Assembly (NCBI GenBank): GCA_028283765.1
Contig: JAPWJY010000008.1
Coordinates: forward strand, 1,679,001 to 1,743,000
Direction: 5' to 3'
DNA: 64,000 nucleotides
From: Parvibaculaceae bacterium
GTDB taxonomy: Bacteria > Pseudomonadota > Alphaproteobacteria > Parvibaculales > Parvibaculaceae
Both the position numbers and the translations under genes were made by a program. Below, in pieces: positions 19,375-28,852 of this stretch (positions within the stretch are counted from its first letter, which is position 1; every line of letters starts with the position of its first letter). The notes below the pieces were generated by a model. That model had not been told where the DNA came from. It made no database searches and saw only the letters and a list, made by a program, of their open reading frames with translations.

Positions 19375-19387
19375 TGACAATTTGTCA
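19375..19387. promoter_or_regulatory. Putative TetR operator
   Basis: Perfect inverted repeat TGACAA-T-TTGTCA. On the minus strand the same bases include TTGACA, so a repressor bound here would cover a potential -35 box. Position just upstream of the TetR gene supports an operator; no second copy was found by eye before the two downstream genes. Confidence 0.6.
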
Positions 19388-19471
19388 ACTAGGGATTGAA
19401 ACTTTATATGCCGGGATGGAAACGTCTCTCTCCGCGAACGGACCGTCAGGCTCCCGCCGGTTTCAACCGGT

Positions 19472-20887
19472 CTATTCAGCCGCTGCCGCCAGCCCCGCCG
19501 GCTCCAGCACCTTGCCGGGATTGAGGATGTTTTTCGGGTCCAGCGTGCGCTTGAGAAGCTGCATCAGGGCCACCTCCTCGTCCGAGCGCGACCAGTTGAG
19601 ATAGGGGCGCTTCTCAAGGCCGATGCCATGTTCGGCCGACACCGAGCCGCCGCGCGCGCGCAAGGGCGTGTAGACGGCGCGCTCCACCTTGCGGCGAGCT
19701 TCGATGCCATGATCTCCCACGCTTGCGATCACATGCAGATTGCCATCGCCCATATGGCCGAACACGGCGAGCCCATAGTCCGGCGTGATGGCGCCGAGAC
19801 CGGCCCGCACCTCGTCGATATAGCCCTCCATATCGGCGATCCTGAGGCTGACGTCGAAGGTGAAGATCGAGCCCAGGCGGACGACCTGGCTGACATCGTC
19901 GCGCAACGCCCACATGCCATCGCGCTCGGCCTGATTTTTGGCGATCACGGCATCGCTGACCATGCCCGCTTCAAGAGCCGCCTCCAGCGCGCGCTCGAAG
20001 CGGGCGGAGTCGGAAGCCTGCTCGCTGCCCAGCCCCTCAACCAGCACATAATAGGGATGGCCATGGGGCACCGGCGGGCGGCCCAGAGCGGGCGGCGTGG
20101 TCACCAGAGAATAGAAGCTCTCCCACATCACCTCGAAGGCGGAAAGCGTGCCGCCAAGGGCCTGCTCCATATGGCGCAGAAAGCGCGGCAGATCCTTGAA
20201 ATCCTCGACGGCGACGAACGCCGTGTCCTGTGACAAGGGTTTCGGTTGCAGGCGCAGCACGGCCCGGGTGACGATGCCGAGCGTCCCTTCCGTGCCGATG
20301 AAAAGCTGTTTCAGATCATAACCGGCATTGTTCTTGATCATGCGGTTCATCGAGGAAATGACCGTCCCGTCCGCCAGCACCGCCTCAAGCCCGAGCACCA
20401 GATCACGCATCATGCCATAGCGGATGACGCGATTGCCGCCCGCATTCGTCGAGATATTGCCGCCGATGGTAGCCGAGCCGCGCGCGCCCAGATCGAGCGC
20501 GAACAGCAGCCCCTGCCTGTCGGCGGCCTCGCACACCGTCTGGAGCACGCACCCCGCCTCCACGGTCATGGTGCCCCCGACCGGATCGATCTCCTCGATC
20601 GCATTCATCCGGTCCAGCGACAGGACCACGCCGCCCTCGGCGTTACCGCCCTCCACGAGCCCGGTCTTGCCGCCCCACGGCACGAACGGCTGTCCCGCCT
20701 CATGAAGCAGCCTCAGCGCTGCGGAAACCTCCGCCGTGGAGGAAGGGCGCAGCACCAGATGCGGGGTGCCAAGCTTGCTCCAGCCGCCCTGCGCCCTGGC
20801 GGCGGCCTCCTCGCCCTCAAGCACGCCCCCCGCCCCCAGCGCGCCTTTGAGCTTTGCGACCAGCGTGTCTGTGGGAAGCGCGTTCAT
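19472..20887 (-). CDS. FAD-linked oxidase, GlcD/D-2-hydroxyacid dehydrogenase family
   Basis: A 471-residue flavoprotein of the vanillyl-alcohol-oxidase superfamily. The FAD_binding_4 domain shows PWGGKTGLVEGGN and GATIGGNISTNAGG-type segments (here GSATIGGNISTNAGG), and the FAD-oxidase C domain ends with VSAEHGIGLEKRPYL and LDPKNILNPGK. Relatives oxidise D-lactate, glycolate or D-2-hydroxyglutarate; the substrate here is not determined. AGGAGG precedes the ATG. The next gene upstream on the strand is glpK, 40 bases away. Confidence 0.9.
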   Translation of the reverse strand: MNALPTDTLVAKLKGALGAGGVLEGEEAAARAQGGWSKLGTPHLVLRPSSTAEVSAALRLLHEAGQPFVPWGGKTGLVEGGNAEGGVVLSLDRMNAIEEIDPVGGTMTVEAGCVLQTVCEAADRQGLLFALDLGARGSATIGGNISTNAGGNRVIRYGMMRDLVLGLEAVLADGTVISSMNRMIKNNAGYDLKQLFIGTEGTLGIVTRAVLRLQPKPLSQDTAFVAVEDFKDLPRFLRHMEQALGGTLSAFEVMWESFYSLVTTPPALGRPPVPHGHPYYVLVEGLGSEQASDSARFERALEAALEAGMVSDAVIAKNQAERDGMWALRDDVSQVVRLGSIFTFDVSLRIADMEGYIDEVRAGLGAITPDYGLAVFGHMGDGNLHVIASVGDHGIEARRKVERAVYTPLRARGGSVSAEHGIGLEKRPYLNWSRSDEEVALMQLLKRTLDPKNILNPGKVLEPAGLAAAAE

Positions 20888-20927
20888 GGGGGTTTCCTCC
20901 TGATGATTTTGCCCGATCATAGACCTT

Positions 20928-22439
20928 TCAGAGGATGCGCGCGACAGCCTGCTTCCAGCGGGCATAGCGCTCTTGACGCTCCCCGGCGGGCATTTCAGGC
21001 GCAAAGGCCCGCTGCCGCTGCCAGTTGGCCGCCACCTCTTCGGGGCCGCCGTAGAAACCGGCCTGCATTCCGGCGAGATAGGCCGCGCCCAGCGCCGAAG
21101 TTTCGGTGACCACGGGGCGCTCGACCGGACAATCGAGAATATCGGTCAGATTCTGGACGAACCAGTCGTTCGCGACCATGCCGCCATCGACCCTGAGGGC
21201 GCGCGGGCTCACGATATGCGCGGCTTCCATATCGGCGGCCATGGCCTCCATCAGGTCGCAGGTCTGGAACGAGACGGCCTCAAGCGCCGCCCGCACGAAT
21301 TCAGCCCGCCCCGTGTCGCGCGTCATGCCGAACACCGCCCCGCGCGCATCCGGGTTCCAGTAAGGCGCGCCAAGCCCGGTGAAGGCGGGCACCATGACGA
21401 CGGCGGACCGTGGATCGGCCTCCCGCGCCAGCGCCTCAGTCTCGGCGACATGGCCGACGATGCCCATTTCGTCGCGCAGCCACTGGCTGATCGCGCCTGC
21501 CATGAAGATTGAGCCTTCCAGCGCATAGCTGGTTTTGCCGCCGATCCTGTAGGCGATGGTCGAGAGCAGCCGGTTGGAGGAAAGCGCCAGCCTGTCCCCG
21601 GTATTGACCAGCGCGAAACAGCCCGTGCCATAGGTCGATTTCATCATGCCCGGCTCGAAGCAGGCCTGCCCGACGGTTGCCGCCTGCTGGTCGCCCGCAA
21701 TGCCCGCGATCCGGATCTGGCTTTCAAACACGCCTACCGCCGTCTCCCCGAAATCGGCGCAACAATCCTTCACCTCCGGCAGCAGCGAGGCGGGAATGCG
21801 CAGCAGGGACAGCAGTTCCTCGTCCCATTTCTGGTCAATGATGTTGAACAGCATGGTGCGGGAGGCATTGGTGGCGTCGGTGGCGTGAACCCGGCCTCCG
21901 GTCAGATTGAAGACAAGCCAGCTATCCACCGTGCCGAAACATAATTCCCCTTTTTCGGCCTTGTCCCTTGCGCCCTCCACATGTTCCAGCAGCCAGGCCA
22001 GCTTGGTGCCTGAAAAATAGGGGTCGATCAGCAGGCCGGTCCTGCTCTGGACCATCGCCTCCAGTCCCTGCGCCTTCAGCGCGGCGCAGAACGCCGCCGT
22101 GCGCCGGTCCTGCCAGACAATGGCGTTGTAGAGCGGACGGCCGCTCGCCCGCTCCCACAGCACCGTGGTTTCGCGCTGGTTGGTGATGCCGATGGCGGCT
22201 ATGTCGCTCGCATGCATCCCCTCGCTCATGACATCGCGGCAAACCTCCAGCGTCGCCGCCCAGATTTCGCCGGCGTCATGCTCGACCCAGCCATCGGCGG
22301 GGTAAATCTGGCGCAATCCCTTCTGGCGCACCCGCATGGGGGAGCCTGCCCCATCGAACAGCAGCGCCCGGGTGCTGGTGGTTCCCTGGTCGATGCTCAG
22401 GATATAGCGAGGCGCGTGCCCGGACTTGAACGCTGGCAT
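20928..22439 (-). CDS. glpK: Glycerol kinase
   Basis: Phosphorylates glycerol to glycerol-3-phosphate with ATP, the entry step of glycerol use. The 503-residue protein has the FGGY-kinase N-terminal motif [15 protein letters not shown] at 15-29, the substrate segment [14 protein letters not shown] and the C-terminal [12 protein letters not shown]. No glpF or glpD is seen here, so uptake and oxidation genes lie elsewhere; the adjoining FAD oxidase is not GlpD by sequence. Start ATG follows GGGAGGAC. Confidence 0.95.
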   Translation of the reverse strand: MPAFKSGHAPRYILSIDQGTTSTRALLFDGAGSPMRVRQKGLRQIYPADGWVEHDAGEIWAATLEVCRDVMSEGMHASDIAAIGITNQRETTVLWERASGRPLYNAIVWQDRRTAAFCAALKAQGLEAMVQSRTGLLIDPYFSGTKLAWLLEHVEGARDKAEKGELCFGTVDSWLVFNLTGGRVHATDATNASRTMLFNIIDQKWDEELLSLLRIPASLLPEVKDCCADFGETAVGVFESQIRIAGIAGDQQAATVGQACFEPGMMKSTYGTGCFALVNTGDRLALSSNRLLSTIAYRIGGKTSYALEGSIFMAGAISQWLRDEMGIVGHVAETEALAREADPRSAVVMVPAFTGLGAPYWNPDARGAVFGMTRDTGRAEFVRAALEAVSFQTCDLMEAMAADMEAAHIVSPRALRVDGGMVANDWFVQNLTDILDCPVERPVVTETSALGAAYLAGMQAGFYGGPEEVAANWQRQRAFAPEMPAGERQERYARWKQAVARIL

Positions 22440-22545
22440 GAAACTTGTCCTCCCGGAACGGTTTTGGTCTTTATGCTAACAATAACTTAACCATAGCATC
22501 CGCCGGGGGGATGGATTTGGCGCAAAGAGCGCTATCTTACCTCCC

Positions 22546-23595
22546 ATGGACCTGATCGACTCCCATTTTGGCCTCAACGGCGTGGATGCCCCTGTGGGCG
22601 GCCCACTGGTCGACCCTTTCGGCCGCCATGTCAGCTATCTGCGCATCTCGGTGACGGATCGCTGCGACCTGCGCTGCGTCTATTGCATGGCCGAGCACAT
22701 GACCTTCCTGCCCAAACGCGAGGTGCTCTCGCTGGAGGAGCTGGACCGGGTGGCGTCGGCCTTCATCCGCCGGGGCGTGCGCAGGCTGCGCCTGACCGGC
22801 GGCGAGCCGCTGGTGCGACGGGACGTGATGAGCCTGATCCGCCATCTGGGACGGCATCTCGACAGCGGCGCGCTCGACGAACTGACCCTGACCACCAATG
22901 GCACCCAGCTTGCCCGCCACGCCGCCGGTCTGGCGGCGGCAGGCGTGCGCCGCATCAATGTTTCCCTCGACACGCTCGACCCGGAAAAATTCCGGGCGAT
23001 CACGCGCTGGGGCCGGATCGAACAGGTGCTGGAAGGCATCACCGCCGCCAAAGCCGCCGGGCTTTTCGTCAAGATCAACACCGTGGCGCTGCGTGGCGCC
23101 AATGAACATGAAATTCCCTCGATGATCGAATGGGCCCATGGCGAGGGCCACGACATCACCCTGATCGAGACCATGCCGCTCGGCGACATCGACGGCGACC
23201 GCACCAGCCAATATCTGCCGCTGTCACAGGTGCGGGCCAGCCTTGCCGAGCACTGGCGGCTTGAGGAAAGCCCGCATCGCACCGGCGGCCCCGCGCGCTA
23301 TGTGCGGGTGAAGGAAACCGGCGGGCGGCTCGGCTTCATCACGCCGCTGACGCACAATTTCTGCGAGGCCTGCAACCGGGTCCGGCTGACCTGCACCGGC
23401 ACCCTGTTCATGTGCCTCGGCCAGGAAGACGCCGCCGACCTGCGCGCCGTAATAAGGGCGAGCGATGACGATGCCGTGCTTGACCGCGCCATCGACGAGG
23501 CGATCTCGCGCAAGCCCAAAGGCCATGACTTCATCATCGACCGGGACCATAATGGCCCGGCTCTCGCCCGCCACATGTCGCAGACCGGCGGCTGA
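22546..23595 (+). CDS. moaA: GTP 3',8-cyclase MoaA (molybdenum cofactor synthesis)
   Basis: Radical SAM enzyme that starts molybdopterin synthesis from GTP. Two [4Fe-4S] sites are visible: Cys40, Cys44 and Cys47 in CDLRCVYC near the N-terminus, and Cys273, Cys276 and Cys290 in [18 protein letters not shown]. Length 349 residues is normal. It is not followed by moaC, but by an NAD kinase gene 38 bases downstream. No clear Shine-Dalgarno sequence precedes the ATG. Its cluster need ties it functionally to the SUF system. Confidence 0.95.
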   Translation: MDLIDSHFGLNGVDAPVGGPLVDPFGRHVSYLRISVTDRCDLRCVYCMAEHMTFLPKREVLSLEELDRVASAFIRRGVRRLRLTGGEPLVRRDVMSLIRHLGRHLDSGALDELTLTTNGTQLARHAAGLAAAGVRRINVSLDTLDPEKFRAITRWGRIEQVLEGITAAKAAGLFVKINTVALRGANEHEIPSMIEWAHGEGHDITLIETMPLGDIDGDRTSQYLPLSQVRASLAEHWRLEESPHRTGGPARYVRVKETGGRLGFITPLTHNFCEACNRVRLTCTGTLFMCLGQEDAADLRAVIRASDDDAVLDRAIDEAISRKPKGHDFIIDRDHNGPALARHMSQTGG

Positions 23596-23633
23596 TCCTT
23601 CCTCTCTCTCCGGCCTTCTCCCCCAGGGATCTC

Positions 23634-24416
23634 ATGACCGACACACGCGGAACATTCGAGAAGATCGCCTTCGTCGCCACAGATGTCGGAGAGGCGCAGG
23701 ACGCCCTGCAGCGGCTTTCCGCGCGCTATGGCAATGTCCGGCCCGAGGACGCCGACGTGATCGTGGCGCTGGGTGGCGACGGGCTGATGCTCCAGACGCT
23801 GCATCAAAACATCGGCACCAACCGGCCCATTTACGGCATGAACCGGGGCTCGGTCGGCTTTCTCATGAACAGCTATCGCGACGACAATCTGATCGAGCGC
23901 CTGAAGGCGGCCGTGGTGACGACGCTCCACCCCTTGCGGATGAAGGCCCGGAGCGCCGACGGCTCGTGCCAGGAAGCGCTGGCAATCAACGAGGTCTCGC
24001 TGCTGCGCCAGACCTATCAGGCCGCCAAAATCCGCATTTCCGTGGATGACAAGGTGCGCATGCCGGAACTCATCTGCGACGGCGTGCTGATCTCGACGCC
24101 CGCGGGCTCGACCGCCTACAATCTTTCCGCGCAGGGTCCCATCCTGCCCATCAACGCGGCCCTTCTGGCGTTGACGCCGATCAGCGCCTTCAGGCCCCGG
24201 CGCTGGCGCGGCGCGCTTTTGACCCACCGCGCCCGCGTCCGCTTTGAAATCCTCGAACCGGGCAAGCGCCCGGTCAGCGCCGTCGCCGACCACAAGGAAT
24301 TTCGCGACATCATCGACGTGGAAGTGGCGGAGGATTCAGGCATCGACCTTGTGCTGATGTATGACAAGGGCCACAGCCTGGAAGACCGGATATTGAACGA
24401 GCAGTTTCTGGTCTGA
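23634..24416 (+). CDS. nadK: NAD kinase
   Basis: Makes NADP+ from NAD+ and ATP (or polyphosphate). The 260-residue protein has the diagnostic GGDG at 47-50, the NE motif in AINEVSLLR and the glycine-rich [15 protein letters not shown]-type loop (here [16 protein letters not shown]). AGGGA precedes the ATG. The gene is complete, with its TGA at 24414-24416; the foreign Rhs remnant begins within about 45 bases of that stop. Confidence 0.95.
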   Translation: MTDTRGTFEKIAFVATDVGEAQDALQRLSARYGNVRPEDADVIVALGGDGLMLQTLHQNIGTNRPIYGMNRGSVGFLMNSYRDDNLIERLKAAVVTTLHPLRMKARSADGSCQEALAINEVSLLRQTYQAAKIRISVDDKVRMPELICDGVLISTPAGSTAYNLSAQGPILPINAALLALTPISAFRPRRWRGALLTHRARVRFEILEPGKRPVSAVADHKEFRDIIDVEVAEDSGIDLVLMYDKGHSLEDRILNEQFLV

Positions 24417-24458
24417 GGATTTTCGTTCAAACCATGGATGGTTTCATTCCAGGCATGA

Positions 24459-25532
24459 GTTCATAACAATCCCCTGTCCGCAACCGACCCGACCGGGCAT
24501 GGCTTCTTCAAGAGCATCGGCCACTTCTTCAAGTCGATAGGCCATGCCATCGCCAATATCTGGCAAAGCCCTCTTGGCCGGTCAGTGCTTGCGATTGCCG
24601 CAGCCGCGACAATGCAGTGGGAGGTTTTGCCTGCTTTGCCATTTACCTTGCCTGATGCTGTAGTGGCTGGCATCAGTGGTGGTGTTGGCGGGGCGGTCGC
24701 GACCGGCACAGTCAAGGGAGCCATCATTGGAGCGGCTACTGCCGCAGCATTCTCTGGTGTGGGCGATCTCAAGGACGTTTGGGGGGTTGATACCTCGACA
24801 CCCGCCGGGCTGGTGGAGAGTGCCGGCATGCACGGCATCGTGGGTGGTGTTTCAAGCGTTGCCAGCGGGGGGAAGTTTCAGGCAGGTTTTCTTGCCGCGG
24901 CAATCAGTGATGGCGCTTCCCCGATGCAGGCTAATACGCTCGGCCAAATGGCATTGGGCACAGCACAAACCGCTATCGTCGGAGGCATCGGCTCCGTTCT
25001 CGGCGGCGGTAAATTCGCCGATGGTGCCGTAACAGGCGCGTTCGGATATCTATATAATGATCTGGCTCACGATTGGGCACGAGCTGGAAGTATCGGAGGT
25101 GCTATTTTAGGCGGGGGCTTGATAGCTGGCGGTTGTGACATTGTCAGTTATGGTGCATGTGTTATTGCAACGCCTGCAACCATGACTGCGGGTGCAGTAG
25201 GTGGTGGGTTCATCGGCGGCTCACTTGGTTGGTTGGCTGGAAGCTCTGCCGATATACTGATGGCCACGCCCCCAGAAAATGCGTGGGATCCCAATGGGCC
25301 TAAAGCACCAGGATATCCGGGCAATGCAGAAACTGGACACCCTGATTATTCAGATCCGAAGGGGGGCCCTAATTGGGTTCCCAATCCCAATGGACGTGGA
25401 TTTGGTTGGGAATCTGGCGATGGTACTGTGTGGGTGCCTTCCGGACAAGGCGGAGCTGCTCATGGCGGCCCTCACTGGGATCAACAAAATCCTCGTGGGA
25501 AAAATTACGATAACAAATATCCTCATCAATAA
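24459..25532 (+). pseudogene. C-terminal tip of an Rhs/YD-repeat protein with toxin-like tail, core lost
   Basis: The open frame begins after a TGA at 24456 and reads at once into NNPLSATDPTGHGFF, the hallmark end of an Rhs core, followed by a Gly/Ala-rich hydrophobic linker and a tail with WVPNPNGRGFGW and AHGGPHWDQQNP. The last part recalls the polymorphic toxin type 37 family; this is from memory, not a search. The several-hundred-residue Rhs shell is missing, so this is an orphan tip. A GTG at 24585 could still start a 315-residue product. Base composition falls towards AT after about 25,060. A likely immunity gene follows. Confidence 0.75.
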
Positions 25533-25556
25533 GGAAAATTAATAGGTTATATAGAC

Positions 25557-25886
25557 ATGAAAAATATTCAGATTATCGACGGTGCACAAAATTGCACATT
25601 TAGTATTTTTCAAGCGACGGAAGAAGAGTTCTTGTTGCTTTTCCCTGAACAAGATCAAGACATACAATATGCTGAGGATCTTGCGGACCTTCCAAAGCAG
25701 AATGAGATTGATGCAGCACTGAAACGTATATGGAATCGCCCTATCAGGAAGAGGAATGCAGAAGGAATTCACGGAACACTATTTTATCAACTAGAACGTT
25801 ATAAGGCTGTCTTCCGTGGGAAGCGGGAGGATACTGTCGATCCATCGGCAGTGAATAGAGCACAACGACAACTATTGGGTATCTAA
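25557..25886 (+). CDS. Probable immunity protein for the Rhs-tip toxin
   Basis: Small acidic-to-neutral soluble protein of 109 residues, AT-rich in codon use, 24 bases after the toxin-like frame on the same strand. It opens with MKNIQIIDGAQNC and carries GIHGTLFYQLERYKA near 79-93, a pattern I associate with small proteins next to type 37-like toxins. Size, spacing and order are those of a cognate immunity gene. No membrane segment or signal peptide. Function is inferred from context. Confidence 0.6.
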   Translation: MKNIQIIDGAQNCTFSIFQATEEEFLLLFPEQDQDIQYAEDLADLPKQNEIDAALKRIWNRPIRKRNAEGIHGTLFYQLERYKAVFRGKREDTVDPSAVNRAQRQLLGI

Positions 25887-25898
25887 CTAGTAGGAGTT

Positions 25899-26229
25899 AT
25901 GTATTCAAAATTATCTTAAAGTTGCCTTATCATCTGGTTATTACCCTACCCACGCAAAAGATATAGGCGAGGTGCGGGACTCTGGGGATTTTGGGAAACT
26001 TACGCTGATCCTCGATTACAAGCGGCCCGATAATCCCGGTCTGGCCTTATACGTTCTGCGGGATTCAACAGGCACTTTGCATGTGATAATTGAAGATTCA
26101 AACCTAGCGCCTCTACCTCAGGCTCTATGTAGGGATTTTATAGAATTATTCCAGACAGCGCAGAAGCAGATAGGTACTCATCTGGTCAGGGAGTCCCCTA
26201 GTAGTACGGGATGTTTTGACAAGAAGTAG
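25899..26229 (+). pseudogene. Frameshifted small gene, possible second immunity gene
   Basis: A good ribosome site (TAGGAG) precedes an ATG at 25899, but that frame closes after six codons. One base over, a frame runs without stop to 26229, beginning IQNYLKVALSSGYYPTH and ending in TGCFDKK; it has no good start of its own. One missing or extra base near 25902-25915 would restore a product of about 110 residues, the size of an immunity protein. The family is not recognised. Confidence 0.5.
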
Positions 26230-26316
26230 AGTTCACTTCCTTTTATTCCATGCAAGCACCTGAAAGTAGAATATATCACGTATCTTCCACCATCTCATGA
26301 GCCGGGTTGAGGTTGA

Positions 26317-26628
26317 ATGTCAGACGCCGGTGATCTCTCCCGAATATTGGCAGACTTTGCCGGGCATCTTGTTTCGTCGCGCAAGCTGTCGGCTCAGGAC
26401 ATTCAGCGGGCCAAGCATCTGGCGGAGAATGGCGGAGAGGATCTGGGGCTCGTTCTCACCCGCCTTGGCCTGATTTCGGAACGGGATCTGGCTGAAGAAA
26501 TTTCACGCTTCCTCACCATTCCCCTTGTCGGGCTGGACCAGATTTCTGACGAGCCGCTTCCCGATGATGTTTTCCTCAGCTTTTCACCTTCATCACATTG
26601 GCGACCGCTTCCAGCGGCTCTTCGGTGA
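26317..26628 (+). pseudogene. Truncated gspE-like N-terminal domain (type II secretion ATPase)
   Basis: The 103-codon frame encodes the N-terminal domain of a GspE/type II secretion ATPase: LGLVLTRLGLISERDLAEEISRFL-type sequence (here VLTRLGLISERDLAEE) then IPLVGLDQ and DEPLPDDV. The match ends near residue 87, exactly where the stop of the convergent NUDIX gene lies (26576); the last 16 codons are antisense to that gene. The ATPase domain and all other gsp genes are absent, so this is a deletion remnant. Confidence 0.7.
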
Positions 26629-27385
26629 CGCCATATCCCGCCGCCTCGGGAATGACCAGAACGCCCTTGTCGCCCCGCTTTTCAAGCTGCGGCATGACGG
26701 TGACGACCGGCGTGGCGCTCGCGATCTCGATGGCCTCCGCCGCTGTGGCATAGCGTGAAAGCTTGAGGATATTCATCCGTGTCGGGAATATAATGGTGCG
26801 GGTGCCGGCCTGCCCTTCCGCCAGCGCATCATGCGGGCGAATCCAGACGGAATCGACCGACTCCGTGCCATCATGGATGGCGACATGATCCTCAGGCGCG
26901 ACAGCAAGATAGAACAGCGTGTCGAAGCGCTTCGGCATCATCTTCGGCGTGATCCAGTGGGCATAGGGCGTCAGCGCGTCAGCGGCGATTCGAAGGCCCT
27001 GCTCCACGCAAAATTCGCCGATACCGATCTCGCCGCTGTTGAGCTTTTCTCGGAAAGATTCAAGCTCGCGCAAACGGGCGGCATCCACCAGCCTGCCGGA
27101 GCTGTCGCGAGCCAGCAGCACGCCACACTCCTCGTAAGCCTCGCGGATGGCGGCGACCCGCATATAAAGCTCACGATCATCATAGAGATGCGCACCATCA
27201 GTCAACTGACGAATATTCTCCTGCTGGTCGCCCTTGTCCACCTTGCCCCCGGGGAAAACCAGCGCGCCGCTGGCGAAATCAATCTGGTGATGGCGCACCA
27301 CCATGAAGACCTCAAGCCCCGCCTCGCCGTCGCGCAGCAGCAGGATGGTCGATGCCGCAATCAGATTTTCAGTCTCGTCGCTCAT
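26576..27385 (-). CDS. NUDIX hydrolase
   Basis: Hydrolyses a nucleoside-diphosphate-linked substrate. The 269-residue protein has a divided Nudix box: GGKVDKGD at 46-53, an inserted stretch, then REAYEECGVLL from 81. The long form with the inserted segment and the C-terminal extension resembles CoA or acyl-CoA diphosphatases of the NUDT7/NUDT19 group. The neighbouring thiolase, 49 bases upstream on the same strand, makes a CoA-related role plausible. Its stop coincides with the breakpoint of the gspE fragment. Confidence 0.88.
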   Translation of the reverse strand: MSDETENLIAASTILLLRDGEAGLEVFMVVRHHQIDFASGALVFPGGKVDKGDQQENIRQLTDGAHLYDDRELYMRVAAIREAYEECGVLLARDSSGRLVDAARLRELESFREKLNSGEIGIGEFCVEQGLRIAADALTPYAHWITPKMMPKRFDTLFYLAVAPEDHVAIHDGTESVDSVWIRPHDALAEGQAGTRTIIFPTRMNILKLSRYATAAEAIEIASATPVVTVMPQLEKRGDKGVLVIPEAAGYGVTEEPLEAVANVMKVKS

Positions 27386-27434
27386 GGTTTTCTCCCCGTC
27401 TTTTTGTTCTTGTTCACAGGATCAGGGAGCCATT

Positions 27435-28649
27435 TCAGACCCGTTCGATGATCATCGCAATACCCTGTCCGACGCCGATGCACATGGTGCAGAGCGCATA
27501 GCGTCCCTGGCGCGCCTGAAGCTCATAGGCGGCCGTGGTGACGAGACGCGCGCCCGACATGCCGAGCGGATGGCCAAGCGCGATGGCGCCGCCGTTGGGA
27601 TTGACGTTTTCCGCATCGTCGGCAAGGCCCAGATCGCGCAGAACGGCGAGCCCCTGCGCCGCGAACGCCTCGTTGAGTTCGATCACGTCCATGTCCGCGA
27701 GGGAAAGGCCCGTCATCGCCAGCACCTTGCGGGTGGCGGGCGCGGGGCCCATGCCCATGATGCGCGGCGGCACCCCCGCCGTCGCCATGGCGACGATGCG
27801 GGCCATGGGCGTGAGCGCATATTTCTCCGCCGCCTCCGGCGAGGCGAGGAGCAGTGCGCAGGCTCCGTCATTGACGCCGGACGCATTGCCGGCCGTTACC
27901 GTGCCATCCTTGCGAAACGGCGTGGGCAGCTTCGCCAGCGACTCGATCGTCGTGTCCGCGCGGGGATGCTCGTCGCGCCCGACCAGCGTTTCTCCCTTTT
28001 TCGAAGGGATGGTCACCGGCACGATTTCCCGCTCGAAACGCCCGGAGGCCTGCGCCGCGCCCGCGCGCTGCTGGCTGCGGACCGCGAAGGCATCCTGATC
28101 GGCCCGGCTGATCTGGAATTCAGCCGCGACATTCTCCGCCGTCTCCGGCATCGAGTCGGTGCCATATTGGCGCTGCATCAGCGGATTGACGAAGCGCCAG
28201 CCGATCGTGGTGTCGTAGATCTGCGCGTCGCGGGAAAAGGCGCTGGCCGCCTTGCCCATGACGAAAGGCGCGCGCGACATGCTTTCGACGCCACCCGCGA
28301 TCATCAAATGCGCTTCCCCCGACTTGATGGCGCGCGCCGCGGTGCCGACCGCATCCATGCCCGAGCCGCACAGCCGGTTGATGGTGGAGCCCGAAACCCC
28401 TTCCGGCAGACCCGCCAGCAGCGCCGACATGCGCGCGACGTTGCGATTGTCCTCGCCCGCCTGATTGGCGCAGCCGAAAATCACATCGTCGACCGCGCTC
28501 CAGTCGACGGAGATGTTGCGCGACATCAGCGCAAGAAGCGGGATCGCACCCAGATCGTCGGCCCGGACATTGGCCAGCGCGCCGCCATAGCGGCCGACGG
28601 GCGTGCGGACAGCGTCACAGATAAGGGCATCGCGAAGATCGAGACTCAT
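27435..28649 (-). CDS. pcaF: 3-oxoadipyl-CoA thiolase-type acyltransferase (PcaF/PaaJ)
   Basis: Thiolase that cleaves a beta-ketoacyl-CoA with CoA. The triad is visible as Cys94 ([10 protein letters not shown]), His360 (ALGHPLG) and Cys390 ([10 protein letters not shown]). The segment [14 protein letters not shown] at 145-158 with [14 protein letters not shown] is typical of 3-oxoadipyl-CoA thiolases of the beta-ketoadipate and phenylacetate pathways. AGGGAA precedes the ATG. No other pca or paa genes lie here except the distant PaaG-like pair, so the symbol is tentative. Confidence 0.88.
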   Translation of the reverse strand: MSLDLRDALICDAVRTPVGRYGGALANVRADDLGAIPLLALMSRNISVDWSAVDDVIFGCANQAGEDNRNVARMSALLAGLPEGVSGSTINRLCGSGMDAVGTAARAIKSGEAHLMIAGGVESMSRAPFVMGKAASAFSRDAQIYDTTIGWRFVNPLMQRQYGTDSMPETAENVAAEFQISRADQDAFAVRSQQRAGAAQASGRFEREIVPVTIPSKKGETLVGRDEHPRADTTIESLAKLPTPFRKDGTVTAGNASGVNDGACALLLASPEAAEKYALTPMARIVAMATAGVPPRIMGMGPAPATRKVLAMTGLSLADMDVIELNEAFAAQGLAVLRDLGLADDAENVNPNGGAIALGHPLGMSGARLVTTAAYELQARQGRYALCTMCIGVGQGIAMIIERV

Positions 28650-28745
28650 GGATCAATTCCCTGAAACAGCGGCACGGTGTTCAGAGGCAGAACCGCGCCT
28701 GATGGCAGGGCTGGAACCCTAGCAGATTCTGAAAAGCCCGCGCCC

Positions 28746-28781
28746 CAAAAAGGTCCGGCCCCGGGAGAAACCCGGGACCGG
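28746..28781 (-). terminator. Intrinsic terminator of the first DUF1302 gene
   Basis: Stem of 11 bp with one mismatch (28771-28781 with 28755-28765), followed on the minus strand by TTTTT at 28750-28746. It lies about 70 bases beyond the DUF1302 stop. Confidence 0.8.
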
Positions 28782-28852
28782 TTTATGGAAACAATATGTC
28801 AGATCCGGCACCCTCTCCGGCCGCCTCAAAGCTGCCGGGAAGGGTGTTTCGA

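Noticed and set aside
24585-25532. Treating the Rhs tip as a complete gene starting at GTG 24585
   Set aside because: The frame is open 126 bases further upstream and encodes the Rhs core end there, so the gene is truncated rather than naturally starting at the GTG.
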